Positions 28,889-36,542 of a DNA stretch of 64,000 nucleotides are shown here, piece by piece. Each line of letters begins with the position of its first letter. Within the stretch, counting starts at the first letter, position 1. Location of the stretch: NCBI RefSeq assembly GCF_001695855.1, contig NZ_MBSS01000012.1:682001-746000 (forward strand), written 5' to 3'. This DNA is from Ensifer sp. LC163. Its GTDB lineage: Bacteria; Pseudomonadota; Alphaproteobacteria; Rhizobiales; Rhizobiaceae. The position numbers were made by a program, and so were the translations under genes. The notes under the pieces are model-generated. The model was given only the letters and a program-made list of their open reading frames with translations, did not search any database and had not been told where the DNA came from.

Positions 28889-29207
28889 CCATCGCGCCGC
28901 GCAAAGCCTTTCGGCCGCTCAAGGCGCTTTCTCGATTTTTCGTTGAGGCGACTGTACCAGCGCAGCCCCTATTCGCCAAACTTTTTTTGAGAACCGGATT
29001 GTGCACAGCAAAGTGGCAAGGCGACTTCCCCCTGCCCGGCGCCCGCAGACAGAACGGGTTTCGAGTTCCCCGGCCTGTTCACATCGCCGCCGAGAACACT
29101 ACCGTCACCGCATGTGCGATTTTTTTTGCAAAAGGTATTTGCATCGGCCGTCGTTTTGTTTATAAGCCCGCCAACCAACCCGACGGGCTTCGCCCCGACG
29201 GCGGCTT
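28889..29207. other. Intergenic region between Ppx/GppA and tRNA-Gln
   Basis: 319 bp with no convincing gene. It holds poly-T runs near 28980 and 29120, and a promoter candidate for the tRNA (see next entry). Confidence 0.6.
29139..29166 (+). promoter_or_regulatory. Candidate tRNA-Gln promoter
   Basis: TTGCAT (29139-29144), 16-bp spacer, TATAAG (29161-29166), about 40 bp before the mature tRNA start. Good match to a housekeeping promoter. Confidence 0.5.
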
Positions 29208-29281
29208 TGGGGAATAGGTTAACGGTAGACCCACGGACTCTGACTCCGTTAGTCCTGGTTCGAATCCAGGTTCCCCAGCCA
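29208..29281 (+). tRNA. tRNA-Gln (anticodon CTG)
   Basis: 74 nt including encoded CCA. Acceptor stem TGGGGAA/TTCCCCA; anticodon stem ACGGA/TCCGT with loop CTCTGAC, anticodon CTG at 29240-29242; T arm CCTGG-TTCGAAT-CCAGG. The 3' end is followed at once by an integrase gene region, marking it as a probable integration site. Confidence 0.95.
29253..29281. other. Candidate attachment site (attL) in the tRNA-Gln 3' end
   Basis: The T arm and 3' acceptor strand of the tRNA lie 158 bp upstream of a tyrosine recombinase gene, the usual layout when an island has integrated at a tRNA and restored its 3' end. No second copy of this sequence is visible in the window, so the attR partner is presumably beyond 64 kb. 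Confidence 0.4.
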
Positions 29282-29438
29282 ATTCTCGCTAAATCCCCTT
29301 AGTTCCTTGATTTTCCAGTCGTGCCGGATATCGTTTTGGCATCATTGGCGACCTGATGCCCAGAACTGTAGCCCACAGGTGATGCCCACGCCGATCGAGC
29401 GTGACGGACAAGCCTCGGGGGTAGACAGGGCACTGATC

Positions 29439-31529
29439 ATGGCCGTCCGCCACGAAGTCGAGAATCTGATCCGGCGCGGAAACATCTTCTATTGGCGAGC
29501 GCGCATCCCGGCCGTCTTCGTCCATTGCCGCCCAGGCAGCCGCCTTTCACTCAGCCTTCATTGTTCCGATCATAGAAAGGCTCAGATCATCGGCCGGAAG
29601 CTGAATACCCGGCTGGCCGAACTGAAGATGAATTCGAAGGAAGTGATGACCACCAAACAGCAGCTCCAGGTCCTGTTCGAGCACGTGCGGGATAGTGAAC
29701 TCGAGAGGCTCGACGACATCAGCACGATGGCCAAGCGCAATGGGCGCGGCGGCGACGTCGTTGAGATGGAGCTCGATCTTGAGGCTGGCTGGGCCTGTCA
29801 ACTCCTGGCGAAGTTCGGGACCCGCTCGGAGCTCAGTCTGGAGGGTGGATGCGCTGGTCTCACCTACCTCTTGAAGAACGGCGTCCCTGCCTCGCATGTC
29901 GACGTGATCCGGGCAAACTATCTCGCCGAGCTCACGATTGCACGCAGCGTCGGCTTCGAGGATGGAATCAGACGGCTGATCTACCACTTCGAAATTGAAG
30001 ACACGGCGCCCAATCGCGAGAGGGCGGTATCGAAAATGTTCGAGGGTCGCGCCGCGGCCCTTCTGAATATCGACGAACGCCACGACCTCGTCGACCGGAG
30101 CGAGAGCGAGTTTACGGGTCGGGGCAGGACAACCCCGCCCGTTGTCGACGTGAAGCCAACCGAAGTCGCGCCTTCTGCCCTTCCCTCATCGCTGCAGGCC
30201 GAAGAGAGCCGGCCGGCCATGGCGACGGCCGTCGCCCAGGGAGAAGCTGAGATCATCTCTCTGGACCTTTCGCCACGCGTGGCGCCGAGGGCCAAAACGG
30301 CAACGCCTGAAGCTCGAGGCGCCAATCAGAGAGTCGTTGCCGTCGCAGATTTCGAGCAAGCATGCGAGAAGCTCATCGCAAACATGGGCGATGAATGGGA
30401 GCCGGCAACGGCGCGAGACGCAATGGCGCTGGTGCGGATCTTCAAGTCGGTGCTCATGGAACACGGTGTGGAGCATTCCGGACAGATCGAGCAGTATCAC
30501 ATCGGCCTGCTGCGACAGCACTTCAACGACATTCCGACCGACTGGGGCAGAAGCAGCCGGATGAGAATCATGTCGGCGCCGGAACTTCGCGCGGAGGGTG
30601 ACAAGCTGCGCAGGGCGGCGGAGGTTTCGGGAACCAAGCCGAAGGTTGGCCTGGCTGCCGGGACTATCCGCAAGCACTTCGGAAACCTGCAACATTTCCT
30701 GAAGCATCTGAAGGGCCACGGGTTCGAAATCGAGGATTGGACATTCGAAGGTCTGCGTCCGAGAAAGCCCAAAGCCGGCGAGGTCCGCCGCCAGCAATAT
30801 AAGCCAACACCGGAGGATATCGCCCCGATTTTCTCAAGTCCCGTCTATGTAGGCTCGCACGGTCATCTGCGGGGGAAAAGACGCCAACCGGGCAAGCATG
30901 TCTTTCACGATTCGCTCTACTATCTGCCCATCCTGTTCACTTACCTTGGGGCCAGACGCCAAGAGTTTGCAGGGCTGACGGTCGACGACATTGCAAAGGA
31001 CGCTGAAGGTCACGTTATCATCCTTCGCACGAACAGCATTCGACGGTTGAAGAACGTGCAGTCACAGCGACTGCTACCCATGCCCGAAGAAATGGTTCGG
31101 TTGGGCTTCATCGACTATTATCACGCGATCAAGAAGCTGGGATACGTGGCTCTTTTCCCGGATCTGTTCTCGGACAAGACAGACAACGATCCGGGAGATC
31201 GTTTCTACGACGCCTTCAAGCCGGTCATGCGCGGCGCGCTCGGTGAAAAAATGTGGGATCGAGCACTTCATGCGCTTCGGCATGGCATGGCGGACACGTT
31301 GAAGCAGGCCGGCGTTCCGACTGAAGTCATCGACGACATCTCGGGACGGCTGAGCGAAGGCAGCGAAACCAACACGCGATACACCAATCCGGCCGGTCTT
31401 CCCCTGATGCGGAGCGCCTTGCAGCACTACCCCATCATTACTTCGATCGTCGAACGGAAGCCGTTGCAACTCCTCCCATGGATCGAAAACAAGCAACCGC
31501 CGCCATGGGCACGTGAAGGCAAGAAGTGA
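29439..31529 (+). CDS. Tyrosine recombinase (island integrase)
   Basis: About 696 residues from MAVRHEVENLIRRGNIFYWR. That N-terminus resembles the DUF6538-type arm-binding domain of large phage-type integrases. The catalytic domain occupies the C-terminal 250 residues: Arg in YLGARRQEFAGL, His-x-x-Arg in HALRHGMADTL, and the likely Tyr nucleophile in NTRYTNPAG. A longer frame back to 29307 is open but overlaps the attachment region. The position just downstream of tRNA-Gln makes it the likely integrase of the element. It converges on a second recombinase gene. Confidence 0.88.
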   Translation: MAVRHEVENLIRRGNIFYWRARIPAVFVHCRPGSRLSLSLHCSDHRKAQIIGRKLNTRLAELKMNSKEVMTTKQQLQVLFEHVRDSELERLDDISTMAKRNGRGGDVVEMELDLEAGWACQLLAKFGTRSELSLEGGCAGLTYLLKNGVPASHVDVIRANYLAELTIARSVGFEDGIRRLIYHFEIEDTAPNRERAVSKMFEGRAAALLNIDERHDLVDRSESEFTGRGRTTPPVVDVKPTEVAPSALPSSLQAEESRPAMATAVAQGEAEIISLDLSPRVAPRAKTATPEARGANQRVVAVADFEQACEKLIANMGDEWEPATARDAMALVRIFKSVLMEHGVEHSGQIEQYHIGLLRQHFNDIPTDWGRSSRMRIMSAPELRAEGDKLRRAAEVSGTKPKVGLAAGTIRKHFGNLQHFLKHLKGHGFEIEDWTFEGLRPRKPKAGEVRRQQYKPTPEDIAPIFSSPVYVGSHGHLRGKRRQPGKHVFHDSLYYLPILFTYLGARRQEFAGLTVDDIAKDAEGHVIILRTNSIRRLKNVQSQRLLPMPEEMVRLGFIDYYHAIKKLGYVALFPDLFSDKTDNDPGDRFYDAFKPVMRGALGEKMWDRALHALRHGMADTLKQAGVPTEVIDDISGRLSEGSETNTRYTNPAGLPLMRSALQHYPIITSIVERKPLQLLPWIENKQPPPWAREGKK

Positions 31530-31530
31530 G

Positions 31531-31565
31531 CAAGCCGGGGCGGAAATGATTTCCGCCCCGGCTTG
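31531..31565. terminator. Perfect 16-bp palindrome between convergent recombinase genes
   Basis: CAAGCCGGGGCGGAAA - TGA - TTTCCGCCCCGGCTTG. It lies 2 bp after the stop of the integrase and 9 bp before the stop of the opposing gene, so a bidirectional terminator is the simplest reading, although no T tract follows on either strand. Its central part recurs at 43111-43129. Confidence 0.6.
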
Positions 31566-31573
31566 CCGCAAAA

Positions 31574-33910
31574 CTAGGCGGCTTCCCAAACCTGATTGAG
31601 AATGCGTGCGGCCAACGCCGCCTTGTCCTGTGGAAGGAAGCGGCCGTAGTGCTTGGCGACCATGTCCGCGGTATCCTGGATGGCGTAGCTCGCCTGTTCG
31701 TATGAGCCGGTCTGCTTCAGGATATGGGTCGCCAGAACATCCCGGACGTTATGCGGGCCATGGGGCAGCAGGCCTTTGATCGCTCCTCGCCCGGTGTATG
31801 GATTGTAGATTCCATAGCGTTGGATGGTGAGCCGCCATGCCTCATAGAAGCTCGTGACGTCGTATGCTGCATCGGTGCTTGTCGTCTTGACGGTCTTCAC
31901 AAAGAATGTTCCAGGATCGGCAACTCCCTTGAGAAGAGTGGAGCGATGGCGATCGACGTAGTCATCGATGTAACGGTAGAGGTCGAGCAGGTCCGGCAGA
32001 AGCAGCCGAAACGGCTTGTCTCCGAAAAACGACGAGTGGGCATTTTTGAAAGCCACTGCTGGAATCAAAACCTCCCAGCCACCTTCACGATCACTCCAAC
32101 GGAGCTCACCACGCTTGAGTTTTTCGAGCACGCGTTCCGGGCGCGGCATCTGTCCGCGTGGGCATAGCATCAATTGCCGAAGGTTTTTCTGGCGAAGTCC
32201 GAGATGCAGTCCCAGGCGGAGCATCAGGAATGAACGAACTGCTTCCGCGGCCGGACGCGGATAGCGTTCCTCATCAGGCATCAGCCTGATGATCTCCTCG
32301 GTGATCTTCCGATATTCGCCGACCGGACTGTCAGCTTCGAGCACCGGCATGATCGGCTCGAAGGGATCGCGATGGACACGGGCGATACGCTGGATCTCTT
32401 TGACCCGGTGGGCTGCGTGTTTGTGGAAATCCTCGCAGGCTCCGTGCCAGTCCTCACGAGCGTAGTCGATCTCGTTTTGTGAAACGAGACCGGGAATGGA
32501 ATGAACGCGAGCGAGAAGTTCAGGATGCTGTCGAAGCCATCCGGTGCCTTCCTTCGTGATCGCTAAGGCGATCCGGAGCATGTCGACTTCCCAAGCCGTA
32601 TAGAAGCCCCGCCGGCTTTCACGCCATTGGAGATACCAATCCCAGACGCCCGGGAAAATGAGCAATGCAAAGGTCAGATAACGAACAGGGACGCCGTATC
32701 CTCTGATCTCACCCGCCTTGGCCGCAGCAAGCGCCCCGAACATCAAGCCGAGGTGCTCGATTTTCTGGGAAGCCGTTTCCTCGCCCCAGACACCGTTGCG
32801 CTGAAAGCCGATCGATGTCAGTGCCGATGTTTTGAAGCGGACGAGGTCGGCCATTTCCATGGCAAGCGCTGGTGGCGCATCGATGACGCCGGACAGCAGA
32901 TCGGGATCCTCGATCCAGGTTTCCTCGTAGTTCGCCGGTACAGTGATCTTTCCGTCGCGCGGCGCACGTCCGCCATATGATACGCCCGGGAAGCGGATGG
33001 CGTAGCGCTGCTTCGCTGCTGCTGCCTGGAATTTGCGGTAATCCGTGGAACCGCTGATGATGACGCGACGGACCCAATCCAGAATCTCCTCGCGCTTGGC
33101 GAACGGAAGCGAATTGAAGTCATCGGGTAGATGCCACGCGATCCTCCGTCGCTCCGCAGGCTCGATACCCGAGAGATTGAATCCGGACGCCGATCGCGAC
33201 TGATGCGGGAGCTTTCCTTTGAAGTATCCCTCCGGAAGCCGATAGCGGCGCTCGATACGACCAAGCACATCGAAGCTGTCTGTGCTTCGCGGCACGCGCC
33301 GGCCTTCGATCCAACTCAACAGCGTATTCTTGTCCATGGGCTCGTCAGCCCGCACGACCGATCGATAGAGAACCCAGTAGGTCTCACCGTGGCGACGCAT
33401 GTGGAGCTGGAGTGCTTCGGCGAAATCCGCGGGGTCATCCCACTCGCGAAACAGAGGTTCCGGAAACTCGACCTTCACGCCAGACTTATGCACCACGGGG
33501 GCAGCCTGGGAACGCGCAGTTTTCGGGGGCGCCGACTTGATTGTCGGTTTCGTTTTCTCGGTGCTGGCCTTTTTTGCTCTCGTTGCGCCTCCAGGCTTCC
33601 GGGAGCCCTCCTCCGCGTCTCCGGCTGTTTTCCCGTCGTCCCTGTTCCAACGAACGATGGCATCAAACCCGGGGTCGATCAAACGGTGATGCGATGCAAG
33701 CGATCGAGCATCGATCCCGGTCATGCGGGCAATGACATCCCATTCGGTGCGGCCTGCCGTTCGCGGTGGCGCACAACGTCTTTCGATGAGCCGCCGCATA
33801 TAGGCTTTGAGGGCTTCGGCCTCTTCGCCGGAGAAGGCGGTCGAGAGACGCAGTTCGCAATAGGCGTCGATCTTACGTTGGAAGGCTTTGATTACAGTTA
33901 GCTTGGTCAT
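31574..33910 (-). CDS. Large tyrosine recombinase-like protein
   Basis: 778 residues. The C-terminal 250 residues look like a tyrosine recombinase catalytic domain: Arg in HLGLRQKNLRQL, His-x-x-Arg in PHNVRDVLATH, and a Tyr in AKHYGRFLP at the expected spacing. The N-terminal 500 residues show no domain I recognise; there is a basic Lys/Thr/Pro-rich linker (about residues 110-150). Whether it excises, resolves or assists the first integrase is unknown. Transcribed toward the integrase. Confidence 0.75.
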   Translation of the reverse strand: MTKLTVIKAFQRKIDAYCELRLSTAFSGEEAEALKAYMRRLIERRCAPPRTAGRTEWDVIARMTGIDARSLASHHRLIDPGFDAIVRWNRDDGKTAGDAEEGSRKPGGATRAKKASTEKTKPTIKSAPPKTARSQAAPVVHKSGVKVEFPEPLFREWDDPADFAEALQLHMRRHGETYWVLYRSVVRADEPMDKNTLLSWIEGRRVPRSTDSFDVLGRIERRYRLPEGYFKGKLPHQSRSASGFNLSGIEPAERRRIAWHLPDDFNSLPFAKREEILDWVRRVIISGSTDYRKFQAAAAKQRYAIRFPGVSYGGRAPRDGKITVPANYEETWIEDPDLLSGVIDAPPALAMEMADLVRFKTSALTSIGFQRNGVWGEETASQKIEHLGLMFGALAAAKAGEIRGYGVPVRYLTFALLIFPGVWDWYLQWRESRRGFYTAWEVDMLRIALAITKEGTGWLRQHPELLARVHSIPGLVSQNEIDYAREDWHGACEDFHKHAAHRVKEIQRIARVHRDPFEPIMPVLEADSPVGEYRKITEEIIRLMPDEERYPRPAAEAVRSFLMLRLGLHLGLRQKNLRQLMLCPRGQMPRPERVLEKLKRGELRWSDREGGWEVLIPAVAFKNAHSSFFGDKPFRLLLPDLLDLYRYIDDYVDRHRSTLLKGVADPGTFFVKTVKTTSTDAAYDVTSFYEAWRLTIQRYGIYNPYTGRGAIKGLLPHGPHNVRDVLATHILKQTGSYEQASYAIQDTADMVAKHYGRFLPQDKAALAARILNQVWEAA

Positions 33911-34148
33911 TTCACTTCATCATGTTCGTTACTCGGACCCTCTATGCGAGGGGCCGGCCGAGCTAAGCGAAGCGGATTAACGAAGGATTGGAGCCGTCTG
34001 CTTCTCCAGAAATCCGATTCAGAATCAAACGGCGTTTTCGGGAGTAATGGGGGGAGAAGTCGTAAAGGAAGCAAACGCCGTTGGGCGTTGATCGGCCTCG
34101 TCGAGCAAGCAGATCCGGTAACAACAGACCAAATGGACACGGACGCGC
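33911..34148. other. Intergenic region upstream of recombinase 2
   Basis: 238 bp without a convincing ORF. AATCAAACGGCGTTTTCGG at about 34022 is reminiscent of the AATCAAATGA repeats at 34578 and 34704. Confidence 0.4.
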
Positions 34149-34463
34149 TCAGACCTCCTGGTCGGGGCCGTCGGGATAGATCAGGTGAATTTTCCTGCGA
34201 AACGGCGAACCTCCCGTTCGGTACTTGTCGACCAGATCGTCGAACACTGCGTCGGATTCGCGCTCATCGAAACCCTGATCGGTCAGCATCGTGACGATCT
34301 TGTTCTGGAACTTCTCAAGCTCCATCTGCTGACCCTTGTCGATCGCCCGCCGGATCAGCCAGAACAGCGCCACTCGGGCCACGTCATCCCTATCAGGCCG
34401 CTTCGCCCTTCTGTTGGCGTCGCGAAGCGCCTTCTGTCGCTGCCTTGCTACCTTCCGGTTCAT
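34149..34463 (-). CDS. Small basic hypothetical protein
   Basis: 103 residues from MNRKVARQRQKALRDANRRA, chosen because GGAGGAG lies just upstream of this ATG; the longer frame to 34514 is unlikely. The N-terminal 30 residues are strongly basic and helical, the rest is mixed (ALFWLIRRAIDKGQQMELEK, IVTMLTDQGFDERESDAVFD). It could be a DNA-binding accessory protein such as an excisionase, but it has no recognisable helix-turn-helix. Function unknown. Confidence 0.65.
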   Translation of the reverse strand: MNRKVARQRQKALRDANRRAKRPDRDDVARVALFWLIRRAIDKGQQMELEKFQNKIVTMLTDQGFDERESDAVFDDLVDKYRTGGSPFRRKIHLIYPDGPDQEV

Positions 34464-34577
34464 GCTGCTCCTCCAGATCCTCTGCCTCTTCAAATGGTCA
34501 GAGGACCGGCCCACCGGCGCAAGCCTTCTTCGGCAGAATCGGAATTTTCGACTTTTGAATCGGCGGCTCAGAACAAT

Positions 34578-34735
34578 GAATCAAATGACCGCAATTTGTT
34601 TCGAGTTGCGGGCACGCTATCTCAACTCGAAACAACGTAATCGGCCGCAAACGGCGTTGATGAATCATCGTATTCGAGTTCCGAATCAAAAATCCGGAAT
34701 TCGGAATCAAATGAGCGCAATTTGTTTCAGGTTGC
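34578..34735. repeat. Two 32-bp direct repeats, 126 bp apart
   Basis: GAATCAAATGAcCGCAATTT plus GTTTCgaGTTGC at 34578-34609, and the same with GAGCGC and CAGGTTGC at 34704-34735. Between them are partial copies (AACTCGAAAC at 34623, ATTCGAGTTCCGAATCAAA at 34670, AATCCGGAATTCGGAATCAA) in both orientations. They sit in the non-coding 320 bp between the small basic protein gene and the DUF429-like gene, and look like protein-binding iterons or arm sites. Confidence 0.65.
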
Positions 34736-34784
34736 CGGAGACTTGATGTGAGTTGACGCCAACGTGCCACAACCTCATTTCAAG

Positions 34785-35723
34785 TCACGCCACATCATCA
34801 CGATGATGTCCGAGTATCCAGCCTTCCCATTTTCGAACGGCATCGACTGCCGGAATGCCTTCACCCCGCCGGCCGTCGACGACATCGAGCATGCCCAGCA
34901 GTCCAACTGCGGCATCGAAACGATCCTCGCCTGCCTTGTCCGAGCCGAAACCATTGTCGATGATCGGCTGAAGCAGCCCGGCACCGAGGTTCGGCCGCGC
35001 TTCAAGCCATGGCAATATATTCTGTCCCATCCGTATCCGGTCAGCCTGGCGACGCTTGCTCCAGCCACCTCTGGGCATACCGATCTGAGGATACACGTCG
35101 CCAGGATAGGTTTCGGCAACGATGACTGACTTGCTGCGGGCGAGATCAGCCAGGCTTCCATCGAACGGCCACAGTCCAATCTCGTCCAGTCTCGGCACGA
35201 TGATTTCCCGCCATCCCGAGATCGCGCCTTTGCCAACCTGATTGCCGCCAAGCGTCCAGAACAACATGCAGGCGGCCTGCCGATCGGCGGTTGCCCGTTC
35301 GCAGACACGCAGGAGCGACGACGCGTCAGAAATCCCAAGGGCATCGAAGAGATGGGCACGCGCCGTACCACCAGGGCGGACGGGATAGAACGGGCGCTGC
35401 AGCGAGATATTGTCGCGGTGATCAGCGACATTATACCAATCCGACCAGACCCCGAAGCCGAATGATGTCAGTGCCTCCCGGAAAGATCCGAGGCCGGCTG
35501 CTCGCGCATAGACCTCGGGTAAACCGATCGGGAAGTCGAAGCCGATGAGAAGCGCGCCAGGATCGACGGCGCGATGCTGCAGCCGGTCGAACAAGCTCGA
35601 AGTGTCACCGACGAGCTCCGGAGGTTGAACATGCCATTGTCCGCCGCGTTTGATCGCCACTGCCATCCAGCGCTTTTTCTGCTCCATGCTCCAATCGCAA
35701 TGGGCGACGACCGCGACACTCAT
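34785..35723 (-). CDS. DUF429-like (RNase H-fold) protein
   Basis: 312 residues. The pattern of an N-terminal Asp (VAHCDWSMEQKKRWMAVA), IGFDFPIGLPEVYARAAG, AETYPGDVYPQIG and C-terminal GEDRFDAAVGLLGML resembles DUF429, a predicted RNase H-like nuclease family with Asp/Glu/Asp metal ligands. Assignment rests on motifs only. First of the minus-strand cargo genes on the recombinase side, 42 bp after the M41 peptidase gene on the same strand. Confidence 0.6.
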   Translation of the reverse strand: MSVAVVAHCDWSMEQKKRWMAVAIKRGGQWHVQPPELVGDTSSLFDRLQHRAVDPGALLIGFDFPIGLPEVYARAAGLGSFREALTSFGFGVWSDWYNVADHRDNISLQRPFYPVRPGGTARAHLFDALGISDASSLLRVCERATADRQAACMLFWTLGGNQVGKGAISGWREIIVPRLDEIGLWPFDGSLADLARSKSVIVAETYPGDVYPQIGMPRGGWSKRRQADRIRMGQNILPWLEARPNLGAGLLQPIIDNGFGSDKAGEDRFDAAVGLLGMLDVVDGRRGEGIPAVDAVRKWEGWILGHHRDDVA

Positions 35724-35765
35724 CCTGCACTCCGGTTCTCCTCATCGCCCGCATGACTATCAGCT

Positions 35766-36542
35766 TTAAAGCGTCGGATCACCGTCCGTCAGGATTTGCA
35801 GCACTGCCGCTTCATCCATCGCCTGCGCATTGAACAGCGCCTTTGCCAGGGCATGGAAGGTCGGCCGTCGCCTTCTGAGGATTGCCGCCGCCCGGTCGAG
35901 TGCCGCTTCCAGCCTGCCATGAACGCGAGCCGCCAGCTCGGGTTCGCGACCGAACACTTCGTCCGGATCGCGATGCGGACGATAGAGCAGCGGATGCTCA
36001 GCCCCGAACCCAAGGGTACGTTCCATGTCGAAGGCCATCCGTGTGGCGCGCGCTAGGTCGCTGTCGTCGGCGCCCCCGGAGCCAGCCGATACGCGCTTGA
36101 GCATCAGTTGCTCGGCAGCCCGCCCGGCCATGAGCATGGTCAGCATGTTTTCATACCAATCCCGGGTGTCGGTTGCCCAGATATGGAACCCCACAAGATT
36201 GTAACCACCCTGCCCGGTATCGATATTGAGTCCTCGGACGGGACCGAGATCGAGGGCATGATGAACGACCGCATGCCCTGCTTCGTGGAACGCGAAGCGC
36301 CAGCGCAGATTATAGGGTACCGGCGGGCGATCGCCGCGGATGCCGTCTTCGATATCCTCATACTGGATCGCCCGCTTGCCGCGACGCGCCTTCAACCGCG
36401 CTTCCCGGACGATGCGTTCGATATCCGCGCCCGTCAGTCCCATCGCCCGCGTTGCCAGACGCCGCAGGATCGCGTCGACAGGATTGCTCTGCTGCGTGGC
36501 GGCCGGCGTTTCCGTCGTGTTGCTGTTCTGCGTCGCGGTCAT
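35766..36542 (-). CDS. FtsH-like M41 peptidase subunit (split protease)
   Basis: 258 residues. Zinc metalloprotease motif HEAGH (residues 86-90, in FAFHEAGHAVVHH) and the downstream GSGGADDSDLARAT that supplies the third ligand as in FtsH. Residues 25-70 (ATRAMGLTGADIERIVREAR, KRAIQYEDIEDGI) match the AAA lid of FtsH, so the split with its ATPase partner falls between AAA core and lid. No membrane segment is present, unlike FtsH. Its start overlaps the AAA gene stop by 4 bp (ATGA), implying stoichiometric co-translation. Confidence 0.8.
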   Translation of the reverse strand: MTATQNSNTTETPAATQQSNPVDAILRRLATRAMGLTGADIERIVREARLKARRGKRAIQYEDIEDGIRGDRPPVPYNLRWRFAFHEAGHAVVHHALDLGPVRGLNIDTGQGGYNLVGFHIWATDTRDWYENMLTMLMAGRAAEQLMLKRVSAGSGGADDSDLARATRMAFDMERTLGFGAEHPLLYRPHRDPDEVFGREPELAARVHGRLEAALDRAAAILRRRRPTFHALAKALFNAQAMDEAAVLQILTDGDPTL

